A DNA stretch of 64,000 bases from Sphingomonas sp. OK281 (GTDB taxonomy: Bacteria > Pseudomonadota > Alphaproteobacteria > Sphingomonadales > Sphingomonadaceae). A model generated the notes under the pieces. The model searched no databases. It was not told the DNA's origin and saw only the letters and a program-made list of their open reading frames with translations. A program made the translations under genes and the position numbers. The stretch covers positions 1,360,741 through 1,424,740 of the forward strand of contig NZ_FOVZ01000001.1 in assembly GCF_900115295.1 (NCBI RefSeq), given 5' to 3'. Positions 17,578 through 26,669 of this stretch are shown here, one piece after another. Each line of letters starts with the position of its first letter. Positions within the stretch are counted from its first letter, which is position 1.

Positions 17578-19191
17578 ATGACCTATAATCGCCGCGAGAC
17601 CTTCGGACTGGCATTGGCGGGAGGTGCGGTGGCGTTCGTTCCGCCTACTCCGGCGGTGGCGGAACCTCCCAAGCCAGAGGCATGCGTGCCGCGGTTCGAC
17701 GACGGTTGGCGGCGCGGCTTCGAAGGTCAGCGCGTGGCCGACCTCGGCGATGGCCGCTTCCTCAATCCGTTGATCGCGGGCGACCATCCCGATCCTGCCA
17801 TCCTGAAGGACGGCGCCGATTATTACATGACCTTCTCCAGCTTCGATTCCTATCCGGGGCTGACGATCTGGCACAGTCGCGACCTGGTGAACTGGCAACC
17901 GCGCAAAGCCGCGCTGACGAAGAACATCGGCTCGGTCTGGGCGGTCAGCCTCGAGAAGCACGACGGCCGATACTTCCTGTATATCCCGGTCAAGGCCAAG
18001 CCGAACGCGATCCACGTCATCTGGGCCGATCATATCGACGGCCCCTGGTCCGATCCGATCGACCTCGGGCTGCCCGACCATATCGATCCCTGCCACGCGG
18101 TCGGCGAGGACGGATCGCGCTGGCTGTTCCTGTCGGGCGGCGACCGGATCCGCCTAGCCGCCGACGGCCTGTCGACGGTCGGCAAGGTCGAGCATGTCTA
18201 CGATCCGTGGCGCTATCCCGACACTTGGGACGTCGAGGGCTTCAGTCCCGAAGGACCGAAGATCGTCCGCCACGGGGGCTGGTTCTACATGATCACCGCG
18301 GTCGGGGGCACCGCCGGGCCACCGACCGGCCACATGGTGATCGTCGCCCGGTCGCGCTCGATCCACGGCCCCTGGACCAACGATCCCGCCAACCCGGTGG
18401 TGCGAACCGTGAGTACCGACGAGAAATGGTGGTCGCGCGGTCATGCCAGCCTCGTCGAGGCTCCCGACGGCAGCTGGTGGTCGATCTATCACGGTTTCGA
18501 GAACGGCTATTGGACGCTCGGCCGGCAGGCGCTGCTCGATCCGATCCGCTGGACCGCCGAGGGCTGGTTCGCGATGACCGGCGGGGATTTGTCGAAGCCC
18601 TTGGCCAAGCCAAAAGGCGGCGCCGCCCTGCCCCATGGCCAACCGCTTTCCGACGACTTCCGCACGTTGCAAATCGGCAGCAAGTGGAATTTCTTTCGTC
18701 CGGGCCCCGCCGAACGCGACCGGGTGCGGGTCGAAGGCGGTGCATTGATTCTGAAGGCCAGCGGCACCGCACCGGTCGACTCGTCGCCGCTGATGCTGAT
18801 CGCCGGCGACCAGGCCTATCGGTTCGAATGCGATATCGAGATCGAAGCGGGCGGGACAGCTGGCCTCGTGCTGTTCTACGACGACAAGTTGTATTGCGGC
18901 CTAGGCTTCGACGAGCACCGGTTCGTCACGCATCAATATGGCAACGAGCGCGGGAGACCCGCCAATCCGCACGGACGCCGCATGCGGATCCGGATCACGA
19001 ATACTCGCCATATCGTCGCGATCCATACAAGCGGCGATGCTGGCAAGAGCTGGCAACGCTTCGACCGTGGCATAGAGGTGTCGGGCTATCACCACAATGT
19101 CCGCGGTGGGTTCCTGATGCTGCGTCCCGGCCTGTATTCGGCGGGTAGCGGCGCGGCACGCTTTCGCGACTTTCGATACGAGGCACTCTAA
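17578..19191 (+). CDS. glycoside hydrolase family 43 protein, exported
   Basis: 537 residues. Leader YNRRETFGLALAGGAVAFVP is twin-arginine-like. The five-bladed propeller domain (about residues 55-340) begins NPLIAGDHPDPAILKDG, whose second Asp is the GH43 catalytic base, and has YYMTFSSFDSYPGLTIWHS, the acid Glu candidate in WDVEGFSPEGPKI and a GHASLVEAPDGSWW block. A C-terminal concanavalin-like beta domain (about residues 360-537) is of the type found in GH43 xylosidase/arabinofuranosidase enzymes. The ATG at 17578 is chosen because AGGAG (17567-17571) is six bases upstream; 17572 would touch it. Probably removes xylose or arabinose residues; substrate not determined. Confidence 0.92.
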   Translation: MTYNRRETFGLALAGGAVAFVPPTPAVAEPPKPEACVPRFDDGWRRGFEGQRVADLGDGRFLNPLIAGDHPDPAILKDGADYYMTFSSFDSYPGLTIWHSRDLVNWQPRKAALTKNIGSVWAVSLEKHDGRYFLYIPVKAKPNAIHVIWADHIDGPWSDPIDLGLPDHIDPCHAVGEDGSRWLFLSGGDRIRLAADGLSTVGKVEHVYDPWRYPDTWDVEGFSPEGPKIVRHGGWFYMITAVGGTAGPPTGHMVIVARSRSIHGPWTNDPANPVVRTVSTDEKWWSRGHASLVEAPDGSWWSIYHGFENGYWTLGRQALLDPIRWTAEGWFAMTGGDLSKPLAKPKGGAALPHGQPLSDDFRTLQIGSKWNFFRPGPAERDRVRVEGGALILKASGTAPVDSSPLMLIAGDQAYRFECDIEIEAGGTAGLVLFYDDKLYCGLGFDEHRFVTHQYGNERGRPANPHGRRMRIRITNTRHIVAIHTSGDAGKSWQRFDRGIEVSGYHHNVRGGFLMLRPGLYSAGSGAARFRDFRYEAL

Positions 19192-19206
19192 CGGCGACGC
19201 GCTTCC

Positions 19207-20205
19207 TTACCCAAGCCCTTGCGCGCGCGACCATTCTTGGAACAGCATCGGCCATGACGCTGCTGGTTTGCCGACCGCCCTGCTCAAGCCGAAGCCGTGC
19301 CCCCCAGTCGCGAACAGGTGCGTTTCCACCTCCACGCCGGCCTTTATCGCAGCCGCTCGAAACGCCAGCGTATTGTCGACGGCGACGCTTTTGTCGTCTT
19401 CCGCGTGGACGAGGAAACAAGGCGGCGTCGCCGACGTCACGTTGGAGGCCGTAGAATGCGCGCGCTCCAAAGCGGGCGTCGGCGAGGGCCCAAGCAGCAG
19501 CGTCCGTGACCCGGGATGGGCAAGCGGCAACGTCATCGATTGCACCGCATACATCAGCGCCGCGACATCGGGCCGTGCGCTGCCTCGATCTGCGGCGTCG
19601 ATCCAAGTGTAAGTTTGCTGCGCGAACCGCGTCGCCAGGTCACCGCAGACATGACCGCCCGCCGAAAATCCCATCGCCGCGACGCGATCGGGCTTGATCC
19701 CGTACGACCCGGCACGGGCGCGGATCAGCCGCATGGCACGCTGCGCATCGGCCAAGGCGACGTCTGGGCCAGCCGCCCAGCCATCGCCGGGCAACCGGTA
19801 GAACAGCACGAACACCGTCCACCCACGATCCGCCAGCCACCGTGCGATCTCGTACCCCTCGCGGTCGACGACGATCCGGACATAGCCGCCGCCCGGCATC
19901 ACCAGTATCGCCGATCCGTTCGGCTTGGCCGGACGAAACACGACCATGCGGGGACGGGCGATGCCGTGGACGGCGCGATCGGTCATGCCGGCACCCGTCG
20001 CCCGATCCTCGACGACCTCGACCGGTAAGTTCGTCGGCGCGCCCGGTGCTCCAGCCGGCCAGAGATCGATCGTTTCGGTCGGGTCGGGCAATTTCGGCAC
20101 GCGACCGCCGGTCTGCGCGGGTGGCGGCGTCTGTGCTTCGACACTCCTCGACAGCCCGACCGCCAGCGTTCCCAGGATTGCACTCCGACGATCGATCATA
20201 CGCAT
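19207..20205 (-). CDS. alpha/beta hydrolase, acetyl-xylan/pectin acetylesterase-like, Tat-like leader
   Basis: About 332 residues. Leader MIDRRSAILGTLAVGLSRSVEA is twin-arginine-like. The core has VMPGGGYVRI (oxyanion loop), nucleophile elbow MGFSAGGHVCG, Asp in HAEDDKSVAV and His in TGGHGFGLS: the pattern of BD-FAE / acetylesterase proteins that deacetylate xylan or pectin. The start is uncertain: ATG 20205 or ATG 20199, neither with a clear ribosome-binding site; a GTG at 20232 lies inside the terminator hairpin of the upstream gene and is rejected. It is convergent with the GH43 gene (15 bp between stops) and downstream of the second TonB receptor, so it may depend on read-through of that terminator or on a promoter I cannot see. 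Confidence 0.85.
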   Translation of the reverse strand: MRMIDRRSAILGTLAVGLSRSVEAQTPPPAQTGGRVPKLPDPTETIDLWPAGAPGAPTNLPVEVVEDRATGAGMTDRAVHGIARPRMVVFRPAKPNGSAILVMPGGGYVRIVVDREGYEIARWLADRGWTVFVLFYRLPGDGWAAGPDVALADAQRAMRLIRARAGSYGIKPDRVAAMGFSAGGHVCGDLATRFAQQTYTWIDAADRGSARPDVAALMYAVQSMTLPLAHPGSRTLLLGPSPTPALERAHSTASNVTSATPPCFLVHAEDDKSVAVDNTLAFRAAAIKAGVEVETHLFATGGHGFGLSRAVGKPAASWPMLFQEWSRAQGLG

Positions 20206-20214
20206 GGGCCCATC

Positions 20215-20250
20215 AAAAAAAAATGGGCGCACTCCGCGAAGAATGCGCCC
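20215..20250 (-). terminator. strong intrinsic terminator of the TonB receptor gene
   Basis: On the minus strand GGGCGCATTC pairs with GAGTGCGCCC (seven perfect GC-rich pairs extended by A-T, G-T and C-G pairs) and is followed by A and nine T residues (20215-20223 as A on the plus strand). It begins 30 bp after the receptor stop codon. It separates the receptor gene from the acetylesterase gene and ends only about 10 bp before the esterase start. Confidence 0.88.
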
Positions 20251-20279
20251 GAGGAGAGGAGAGACTGTGGCGGTGAAGC

Positions 20280-23200
20280 CTACATCTTGAAGCGCGCACC
20301 CACGAGGAAGGTGCGGCCGAAGTGATTATTCTCGTAGTTCCGGTTCGCATCGAGATCGGTGTAGCGGGTGCGATAATTGTCGGTCAGGTTGGTCCCCTCG
20401 AGCGAGACCTCGAGCGCCGGCGTCAGCTTGTAGCGCATCGACGCATCGACGTTGGTCGTCGCGCCATAGCCCTCAAACAAATTGCCGGTCGCGGATGCGC
20501 CGTCGATATAGGGGCTGCGATAGCTGATCGATCCGCGTGCGCTGAACTTCGCATCCTCGTAATACAGCGTGCCGTTATAGGCGCGCTTCGACAGGCCGTA
20601 GAGTGTCGCCGAGCGGGTCGTGTTCGGCAACGCGCCGAGCGTACCCGCTGGCGTGACGATCGTGGTCGCCGGACCGCCCTGCGAATAGCCCGCACTCGAG
20701 TCTACGAACGTCGCGTTGGCCAGTGCGCCGAAGTTACGCAGGAAGCCGGGCAGGAAGCGGAACGTCGTCTGGAGCGAGATTTCGGCGCCCTTGAGCGAGG
20801 CACCCGTTCCGTTGATCGGCGAGGTGATCTGCCACAACTGGCCTTCCGGCGCACCGGCGGCGGGCGAGCTTGCCGGGATGACCGACAGCGGCAGGCCGGT
20901 CGATGCGAACGTCCCGCTGCGCGTCGCCGAGACCGGGAAGCTCTCGACGTTCTTCTTGAACAGCGCGACCGAGAAGATCGACTGCGGTGCGAAATACCAT
21001 TCCGCCGAGATGTCGAATGCGGTCGCGCGGAACGGATCGAGCTGCGGGTTGCCGAAGGTCACGCGGTAGTTGAAGCCGTCGACCGAACCGCCCGGCGTGA
21101 GGCTGCCGAGGCTTGGCCGGGTCAGCACCTTGGCGATCGCACCGCGGATGATGACGTCTTCCGCCGGGAACAGCGCGACGTTGATCGCGGGCAACCAGTC
21201 GTCGTAGCTGCGGCCGACCGTGGCCGGGGTGTTGACGGTGACGCCGCCGACGACTGCGGAGGACAGACCGGTCGAGCGCTGCTTGGTGTGGACGTAGCGA
21301 ATGCCGGCATTGGCGGCGTAGCGCAGGCCGAGGATGTCGCCCTTCACGTCGAACTCGGTGTACCCGCCCGTCACCTGCTCTGAGACGCTGCGGGTATCGC
21401 CGACCAGTACGGTCGCCGGACGGTTATACAGCCCGGTATAGGCCGCCGACGCATCGATGTTCGGGATGAGGAAGCTGGTCGTCGTCCCCGACGGCTGGCC
21501 GGCCTTGCCGAGATTGAAGATCTCGCCGAGGCTGCCGGCCGGGAATCCGTATACCGCGGTCGACCCGAACAGCGTGTTCGGCGAACAGGTGAGCGTTCCC
21601 AGCACGACATCCTTGCCGCCGGCGTTGGGGCAGACGACCGCGTCGCGTGAAAAGCCCTGCGTGTCGAAGGTGAACTTGCGGTACAGTCCGCCCGCCTTGA
21701 TCTGGAAGCCTTCCGCGACGTCCCACTCGGTCCGCAACTGCGCGGTGCGGAACTTGTTGACCGTTTCCGACGGGCGATCGCGGATTTCCGCCAGCTGGAA
21801 GTTCGCCGGATCGGTGACGCTGGTGCCGAAGGTCAGCTTCGGGCTCTTCATGTCGGTATAGTCGTAGCTATACCCCTGCGCATCGCGATCGTCGAACACG
21901 AAGGTCGTCTCGACCGGGATCGTCGCGTCCGACTTCGAGATACCACCCATCAGCGTGAAGCGCAGCTTGTCGGTGACGTCCTGATCCCAGCTGCCGCCGA
22001 GCTGATAGAATTCGGTCTGCGACTTGCGCAGATAATGCTCGGTGCGCACCCAGGCGTCGTTGAGCGTCGCCTTGACCAAGTTGTTGTTCGCATCGATCGT
22101 GTAGTTGCTGATGTCGATCGACCGCTCATTGGAGCGCAGCAGGACTTCGCCCCATTTCTCTTCGCGGGTTTCCTTGAACCGCGAATACAGCCCGTCGATC
22201 GAGATCTTGGTCGCCTCGCTCGGCGACCATTGCACGCTGCCGGTGATACCCAGCCGTTCGCGCTCGTGCCGGACCGAGCCGTAGCGCGGGATGCGCGGGT
22301 GGAAGGCTAGCGCGGCCGTGGTGCACGCGGCGCTAGGCACGTAAACTCCGCCTCGGTTCTGCGTGGTGTAGCAACGGGTGCCATCGACCGAGTCGAACGG
22401 CGCCTGCGCCCAACGAACCGTGTTGTTGCCGAGTTCGAAGTTGTTCGTCTTCGAATAGGCAGCCGACGCGGCGACGCCAAAGCTGCCGTCCGCGGACTTC
22501 CACGACAGCAGCCCGGCAAGACGCGGCCCAGTGTTCTTGCTCAGGTCATTGTAACTGGCCTGCGCCGACCCGACTGCGGTGAAGCCGATCTTGCCGCCGA
22601 GCGGATTGCCCGTGTTCAGATCGACGACGGCCCCGAGGGAGCCTTCGTCGAGCGACGCCTCGGCCGTCTTGTGGACGACGATCGAGTTGAACAGCTCGGA
22701 AGCAAACACGTTGAAATCGAACGCACGATCGCGGTTCGAACTGGCGCCGTCGGTCGAGGTGGCGACCGTCTCCATGCCGTTGACGCGGACGCGCGTGAAC
22801 TGCGCACCAAGGCCACGCACAGTGATCGCACGGCCTTCGCCGGCGTCGCGCTGGATCGAGATGCCTGGGATACGCTGCAGTGATTCGGCGAGGTTCTGAT
22901 CGGGGAACTTGGCGATGTCCTCGGCGACGATCGCATCGACCGCGGCGACCGACTGGCGCTTCACGTTGAGCGCGGCATCAAGCGACTTGCGGAACCCCGT
23001 GACGATGATCTCGGCGGTTTCACCTTCCGGCTGCACGGCATCAGGCGCGGTCTGCGGCGCTGTGGTGGCGGCCGGATCGGACGCGGTTCCCTGCGGGACG
23101 ACCGCGGTCTGCGCTGGTGATGGATCGACCTGGGCCGGCGTTCCCGGCGTTACGCTGTTAGGGATTTGCGCAGCCTGCGCCGACGCGATCGACGGCAGGA

Positions 23201-23282
23201 CCAGCGCGAGAACCAGACTGCCTGCGGACACGCCGCCGAGCCAGCGCATCCGTCGAATCGCAACCGTTGCTTGAACTTCCAT
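20280..23282 (-). CDS. TonB-dependent receptor, Caulobacter type (uronate locus)
   Basis: 1000 residues. The signal region RMRWLGGVSAGSLVLALVLP ends at SIASA-QA; a Pro/Thr-rich stretch is followed by a TonB-box-like EIIVTGFRKSL, the plug with FPDQNLAESLQRIPGISIQR and TVRGLGAQFTRVRVNG, GSLGAVVDLN and a barrel ending GARFKM. ATG 23282 is preferred to 23318 because GGGGAG lies eight bases upstream and the hydrophobic leader is then correctly placed. A LacI-type operator copy (23313-23326) lies 31 bp before the start and a second at 23461-23474. The gene ends in a strong terminator. It probably imports pectic oligosaccharides for the pathway encoded downstream. Confidence 0.93.
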   Translation of the reverse strand: MEVQATVAIRRMRWLGGVSAGSLVLALVLPSIASAQAAQIPNSVTPGTPAQVDPSPAQTAVVPQGTASDPAATTAPQTAPDAVQPEGETAEIIVTGFRKSLDAALNVKRQSVAAVDAIVAEDIAKFPDQNLAESLQRIPGISIQRDAGEGRAITVRGLGAQFTRVRVNGMETVATSTDGASSNRDRAFDFNVFASELFNSIVVHKTAEASLDEGSLGAVVDLNTGNPLGGKIGFTAVGSAQASYNDLSKNTGPRLAGLLSWKSADGSFGVAASAAYSKTNNFELGNNTVRWAQAPFDSVDGTRCYTTQNRGGVYVPSAACTTAALAFHPRIPRYGSVRHERERLGITGSVQWSPSEATKISIDGLYSRFKETREEKWGEVLLRSNERSIDISNYTIDANNNLVKATLNDAWVRTEHYLRKSQTEFYQLGGSWDQDVTDKLRFTLMGGISKSDATIPVETTFVFDDRDAQGYSYDYTDMKSPKLTFGTSVTDPANFQLAEIRDRPSETVNKFRTAQLRTEWDVAEGFQIKAGGLYRKFTFDTQGFSRDAVVCPNAGGKDVVLGTLTCSPNTLFGSTAVYGFPAGSLGEIFNLGKAGQPSGTTTSFLIPNIDASAAYTGLYNRPATVLVGDTRSVSEQVTGGYTEFDVKGDILGLRYAANAGIRYVHTKQRSTGLSSAVVGGVTVNTPATVGRSYDDWLPAINVALFPAEDVIIRGAIAKVLTRPSLGSLTPGGSVDGFNYRVTFGNPQLDPFRATAFDISAEWYFAPQSIFSVALFKKNVESFPVSATRSGTFASTGLPLSVIPASSPAAGAPEGQLWQITSPINGTGASLKGAEISLQTTFRFLPGFLRNFGALANATFVDSSAGYSQGGPATTIVTPAGTLGALPNTTRSATLYGLSKRAYNGTLYYEDAKFSARGSISYRSPYIDGASATGNLFEGYGATTNVDASMRYKLTPALEVSLEGTNLTDNYRTRYTDLDANRNYENNHFGRTFLVGARFKM

Positions 23283-23312
23283 TGCATCCACTCCCCGTTC
23301 GGCGATCGCCGA

Positions 23313-23326
23313 TGACACCGGTTGCG
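23313..23326 (+). promoter_or_regulatory. LacI-type operator copy 1 (TonB receptor)
   Basis: TGACACCGGTTGCG, matching the locus consensus TGACACCGGTTACC at 12 of 14 positions. It lies 31 bp upstream of the TonB receptor start, in the region where a repressor would block transcription. Confidence 0.65.
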
Positions 23327-23460
23327 CGATCGGCGGCTCGCCGTTGCGCTTCCGACCTGATTATTTCGGAGAGTTGGACCCGTTATCTAGCACGGTGGCA
23401 CCCGATCCTCTCCCGAAAGGCCAGCCCTTGCTGGTCCTCCCACCGTCCCTTGCCTGCCTA

Positions 23461-23474
23461 GGTAACCGGTGTCA
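23461..23474 (+). promoter_or_regulatory. LacI-type operator copy 2 (cupin / TonB receptor)
   Basis: GGTAACCGGTGTCA, the exact reverse complement of the consensus TGACACCGGTTACC. It lies 70 bp before the cupin start and about 180 bp before the divergent TonB receptor, so it can serve the cupin and, with copy 1, the receptor. Confidence 0.75.
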
Positions 23475-23544
23475 GAACAATGTCGCATGATCTGTGGCGT
23501 GTCAACATGCCGCGTCCCACTCGTATCAAGCAGGAGATGCGTCG

Positions 23545-23970
23545 ATGAAATTGTTGCGAACTACCGCTCTTTCCGCCCTGCTCATGCTGTCCGCGTCGGG
23601 CTTTGCGCAGCAGCTAGCATCGCGACCGATGGTGATAGTGGACGAGGCCGATACGATGCGCCGGGAACCGCCCCCGCACGGCGCGATCGGCTCCAGCACC
23701 GCCTATCGAATCAGCGATGCCGTTCCCGGCCGGACGATGGAGTTCCGCAAGCGCATCCTGCAGCCCGGCAGCGCGATCGGCCTTCACCGCATTGCGCACG
23801 ACGAGGTGTATTACGTAATTTCGGGGACGGGCGCGGTCTCGTCCGGCGCGGTGACGCAGCCGGTACGCACCGGGGTCGCCGCCTATCTGTTCGACGGAGA
23901 GACGGTAGGCATCCGCCAGACCGGCGAAGACCCGCTCGTGCTGATCATCGCCTATCCGATCCCGCGCTAG
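23545..23970 (+). CDS. exported cupin-domain protein
   Basis: 141 residues. The signal peptide KLLRTTALSALLMLSASGFA is followed by a single cupin barrel with LQPGSAIGLHRIAHDEVYYV (metal-binding His/His/Glu cluster) and a GTGAVSSG turn. AGGAG eight bases before the ATG fixes the start at 23545. A LacI-type operator lies upstream, so the gene belongs to the uronate regulon. KdgF, a small cupin, opens unsaturated uronates in pectin and alginate pathways; this protein differs in having a signal peptide, so a periplasmic KdgF-like role is a hypothesis only. Its stop shares CTAG with the convergent carboxylesterase gene. Confidence 0.85.
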   Translation: MKLLRTTALSALLMLSASGFAQQLASRPMVIVDEADTMRREPPPHGAIGSSTAYRISDAVPGRTMEFRKRILQPGSAIGLHRIAHDEVYYVISGTGAVSSGAVTQPVRTGVAAYLFDGETVGIRQTGEDPLVLIIAYPIPR

Positions 23971-25520
23971 GTCCCAGGCTGGATATACGGGACCCGCGCG
24001 AACAGTTCGCGCTCCCATCTGCGCGGATCGTTCTCGATCCGGGATCGGGCGTCGAAGATCATCGTTGCTCGCCTTGCCCGATCGTACCGCGGCCAATTCG
24101 GTGCTCCGGCATGACCGGGATCGCCGGTAATCGCGAACGCGACGAAACTGTCCTGCATCGCCTTGGACGCCGCCTGCGCATCCGCCGCCGTTCCGGTCTG
24201 CGAGCCGGCAGCACCCAGCGTGCCGAACACCAGCGGGATATCCATCGTGTGGAACGCGCCGCGTCGCGGATCCGTCCGCGAAGCGAAATCCACCTGGTAT
24301 ACCCAGGTCGGTGCCCCTGCATCGGCGCGCGCCTCTGCCTCGATAACCTGCCCACGCCAGCTCCGCCCTGCCGTCGTCGCGCCGTAGAATATGTCTGTCG
24401 GCGACCAGTCCGGATAGCGCGCACGGTATTGCGCCACGACCCAATCGGGTAGGATATCGATCTTCAGTTCGGGCGCCATCCGTGTCGCAAGGTTGCTCCA
24501 GTCGAGCCCCCTCACCTTGGGCGAGTCGAGCCCGATGAACGCCCGCGTTTCGTCATGCGTGTTGCCGAGCATCATCGGGATGCGATTCCCGAGCGGGTTG
24601 GCGTCCGGCCAGAACGGATGCCGGGTCAGCCAGGTCATGTCGAGCACCGGTCCGAAATACACGCCACCGCCCATGATCGGATCGGTCGCCGACAGAGCGT
24701 CGACGAGCTTTTCGACAGGCATGGCGAGCAAAGGCCCAAGGTTGGTCTCGGCGACCCCCAGTTTTGCCAGGTACGCCTTCGCACGCGACGTTGCGTTGAG
24801 TGGTCCCGACGCCGTCACCTGCTGCCCGCTCATCGTCGCCGCGCGGTGGAACAGGCCCGCGGCGGCGGGCATGCCCATCATCGTCGCGATCTTCGCGCCG
24901 CCGCCCGACTGGCCGAACACCATGACGCGGGAGGGATCGCCACCGAACGCCGCAATATTGTCGCGTACCCATTTCAGCGCAAGGATCAGGTCGAGCTGTC
25001 CCGCATTGCCGCTGTCGGGAAAGCGTGGATCGAGCCGCGCGAGATACAGATAGCCGAGCGCGTTGAGGCGATGGTTGACCGTCACGACCACGACATCGCC
25101 GCGCGCTGCCATCACCTGCCCATCGTTCTGCGGATCGGTGACGCTGCCGTTCGAATAGGCGCCGCCGTGGATGTAGACCATCACCGGCTTCTTCGTGCGC
25201 ATGTCGGCAGTCCAGACGTTGAGGAACAGGCAATCCTCGGACTGCGGACCATAGGGGCCGGACTGTGGACAGACCGGGCCGAACGCTTGCGCCGATCGCG
25301 TCTGCCCCGGCATCGCTACAGCCGTCGGTGCACGGAACCGTTCGGCGCGGCCGTAACGAATGCCCTTGAACGCGACGACATTGCGATCGACCGTCCCGAC
25401 GAAATTGCCCGCCGGCGCACGTACCGCCGATGGCGTCTCCGCGCGCGCGCCAGTCGCCAGGATCAACGCAGCGCCGCCGCTAAGAGCACCACGCCGCGTC
25501 CAGGCGTCAGCGGCGGACAT
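23967..25520 (-). CDS. type-B carboxylesterase, exported (paralogue of 9576-11120)
   Basis: 517 residues. Leader AWTRRGALSGGAALILATGARA is twin-arginine-like. Family blocks: EDCLFLNVWTAD, VYIHGGAYSNGS, VVVTVNHRLNALGYLYLARL, nucleophile elbow FGQSGGGAK and late His in GAFHTMDIPLVFG. It shares the unusual GQSGGGAK elbow and much of its sequence with the esterase at 9576. The ATG at 25520 overlaps the 3' end of kdgK by 14 bp, so it is the last gene of the uxaC-kduI-kduD-kdgK series. A role in removing methyl, acetyl or aromatic esters from pectin fragments is likely but not shown. Confidence 0.88.
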   Translation of the reverse strand: MSAADAWTRRGALSGGAALILATGARAETPSAVRAPAGNFVGTVDRNVVAFKGIRYGRAERFRAPTAVAMPGQTRSAQAFGPVCPQSGPYGPQSEDCLFLNVWTADMRTKKPVMVYIHGGAYSNGSVTDPQNDGQVMAARGDVVVVTVNHRLNALGYLYLARLDPRFPDSGNAGQLDLILALKWVRDNIAAFGGDPSRVMVFGQSGGGAKIATMMGMPAAAGLFHRAATMSGQQVTASGPLNATSRAKAYLAKLGVAETNLGPLLAMPVEKLVDALSATDPIMGGGVYFGPVLDMTWLTRHPFWPDANPLGNRIPMMLGNTHDETRAFIGLDSPKVRGLDWSNLATRMAPELKIDILPDWVVAQYRARYPDWSPTDIFYGATTAGRSWRGQVIEAEARADAGAPTWVYQVDFASRTDPRRGAFHTMDIPLVFGTLGAAGSQTGTAADAQAASKAMQDSFVAFAITGDPGHAGAPNWPRYDRARRATMIFDARSRIENDPRRWERELFARVPYIQPGT

Positions 25521-26514
25521 CGAGCCCGCCCGCCAGATACGCATCGATATCGGCCTGCCGGAACAGGCTCGCATCGCCCGGCAGCGAGTGCTTCAGGGCG
25601 GCGAGCGCCAACCCGATCCGCGCGACGTTGGCGATATCCTCGCCAGACCGCAAACCGTGCAGCACGCCCGCCGCGAATGCGTCGCCGCCGCCGATCCGGT
25701 CGACGATCCCGGCCAGCACGACCTCTTCGGTCTGGACATGCGTGGCGCGCGTGTCGATCCGTGCGGACAACCGGTGGAGGTCGACATGCTCGACGTGCCG
25801 CGCGGTCGATGCGATCGTCTGCAACCGCGGGAACGCCTCGAATGCTGCCTCCGCCGCGTCGCGCCGCCGGTCCTCCGCATCGCTGGAAAAATCGCGGCCC
25901 AGCAGGAGGGCGATGTCGCGGTGATTGCCGAACATCAGATCCGCATGCGCAACAAGATCCGTCAGGATTGCGCGCGGGTTGGAATCCCAGCGTTCCCACA
26001 GCTTGCCACGCCAATTGCCGTCGAACGAGACGGGGATGCCACGCTGGGTCGCAGCTTCGACGGCGGCGAGCGCGCTTTCCGCCGGCACTGGCCCGAGCGC
26101 CGGGGTGATGCCGGACAGATGGAAACGATCGACGCCTGCCAGCAGCGTGTCCCAGTCCCACGCGCTCGTCGGCGCCTCGGCAAACGAGGACCAGGCGCGA
26201 TCGTAGACCACTTCGGTCGCGCGCAGACCCGCGCCCGAGGTAACAAAGTACAGCCCCATCCGCTCGCCGCCGAACGTGATGCTCGATGTGTCGACGCCAT
26301 GTCCTCGCAAGGTCGTGATTGCCGCGCGGCCTAGGTCGTTGTCGGGCACCATCGTCGCCATGCCGACATCGTGACCTAGCCTTGCAAGCTGGGTGACGAC
26401 GTTCGCCTCCGCGCCGGCGACCCACACGTCGAGCTTGGGCGTCTGCAACAGCAACTCGCGCCCCGGCGGCGAAAGCCGCAGCATGATCTCACCGAACGCC
26501 AGGAATTTGCTCAT
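25507..26514 (-). CDS. kdgK: 2-dehydro-3-deoxygluconokinase
   Basis: A 335-residue PfkB-family kinase. N-terminal FGEIMLRLSPPGRELLLQT and the GAEANVVTQLARLG block match KdgK; the PfkB signature with the catalytic Asp is DRIGGGDAFAAGVLHGL near residue 278. KdgK phosphorylates 2-keto-3-deoxygluconate (KDG), the point where the KduI/KduD and UxaC/UxaA branches meet; the KDPG aldolase that follows is not in this window. GAGGGG precedes the ATG. A 155-bp gap with a large inverted repeat separates it from kduD; the following carboxylesterase overlaps it by 14 bp. Confidence 0.93.
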   Translation of the reverse strand: MSKFLAFGEIMLRLSPPGRELLLQTPKLDVWVAGAEANVVTQLARLGHDVGMATMVPDNDLGRAAITTLRGHGVDTSSITFGGERMGLYFVTSGAGLRATEVVYDRAWSSFAEAPTSAWDWDTLLAGVDRFHLSGITPALGPVPAESALAAVEAATQRGIPVSFDGNWRGKLWERWDSNPRAILTDLVAHADLMFGNHRDIALLLGRDFSSDAEDRRRDAAEAAFEAFPRLQTIASTARHVEHVDLHRLSARIDTRATHVQTEEVVLAGIVDRIGGGDAFAAGVLHGLRSGEDIANVARIGLALAALKHSLPGDASLFRQADIDAYLAGGLDVRR

Positions 26515-26558
26515 ATCGCCCCTCGTTCAAATCTGTACGTTACGGCTGACATCCGCAT

Positions 26559-26654
26559 CGTCATTCCCGCGAAGGCGGGAACCCATAGTGGCAAGCTTAG
26601 CGACACGATTACTAGCCTTCGCCAATATGGATCCCCGCCTTCGCGGGGATGACG
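26559..26654. repeat. palindromic intergenic repeat (two hairpin arms)
   Basis: Left arm CGTCATTCCCGCGAAGGCGG and right arm CCGCCTTCGCGGGGATGACG are inverted copies about 26 bases long, separated by about 45 bases; each arm also folds on itself (TCCCGC-GAAG-GCGGGA). This is a REP/MITE-like element common in alphaproteobacteria. It sits between kduD and kdgK. Confidence 0.8.
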
Positions 26655-26669
26655 AACAAGCAGGCGAAA

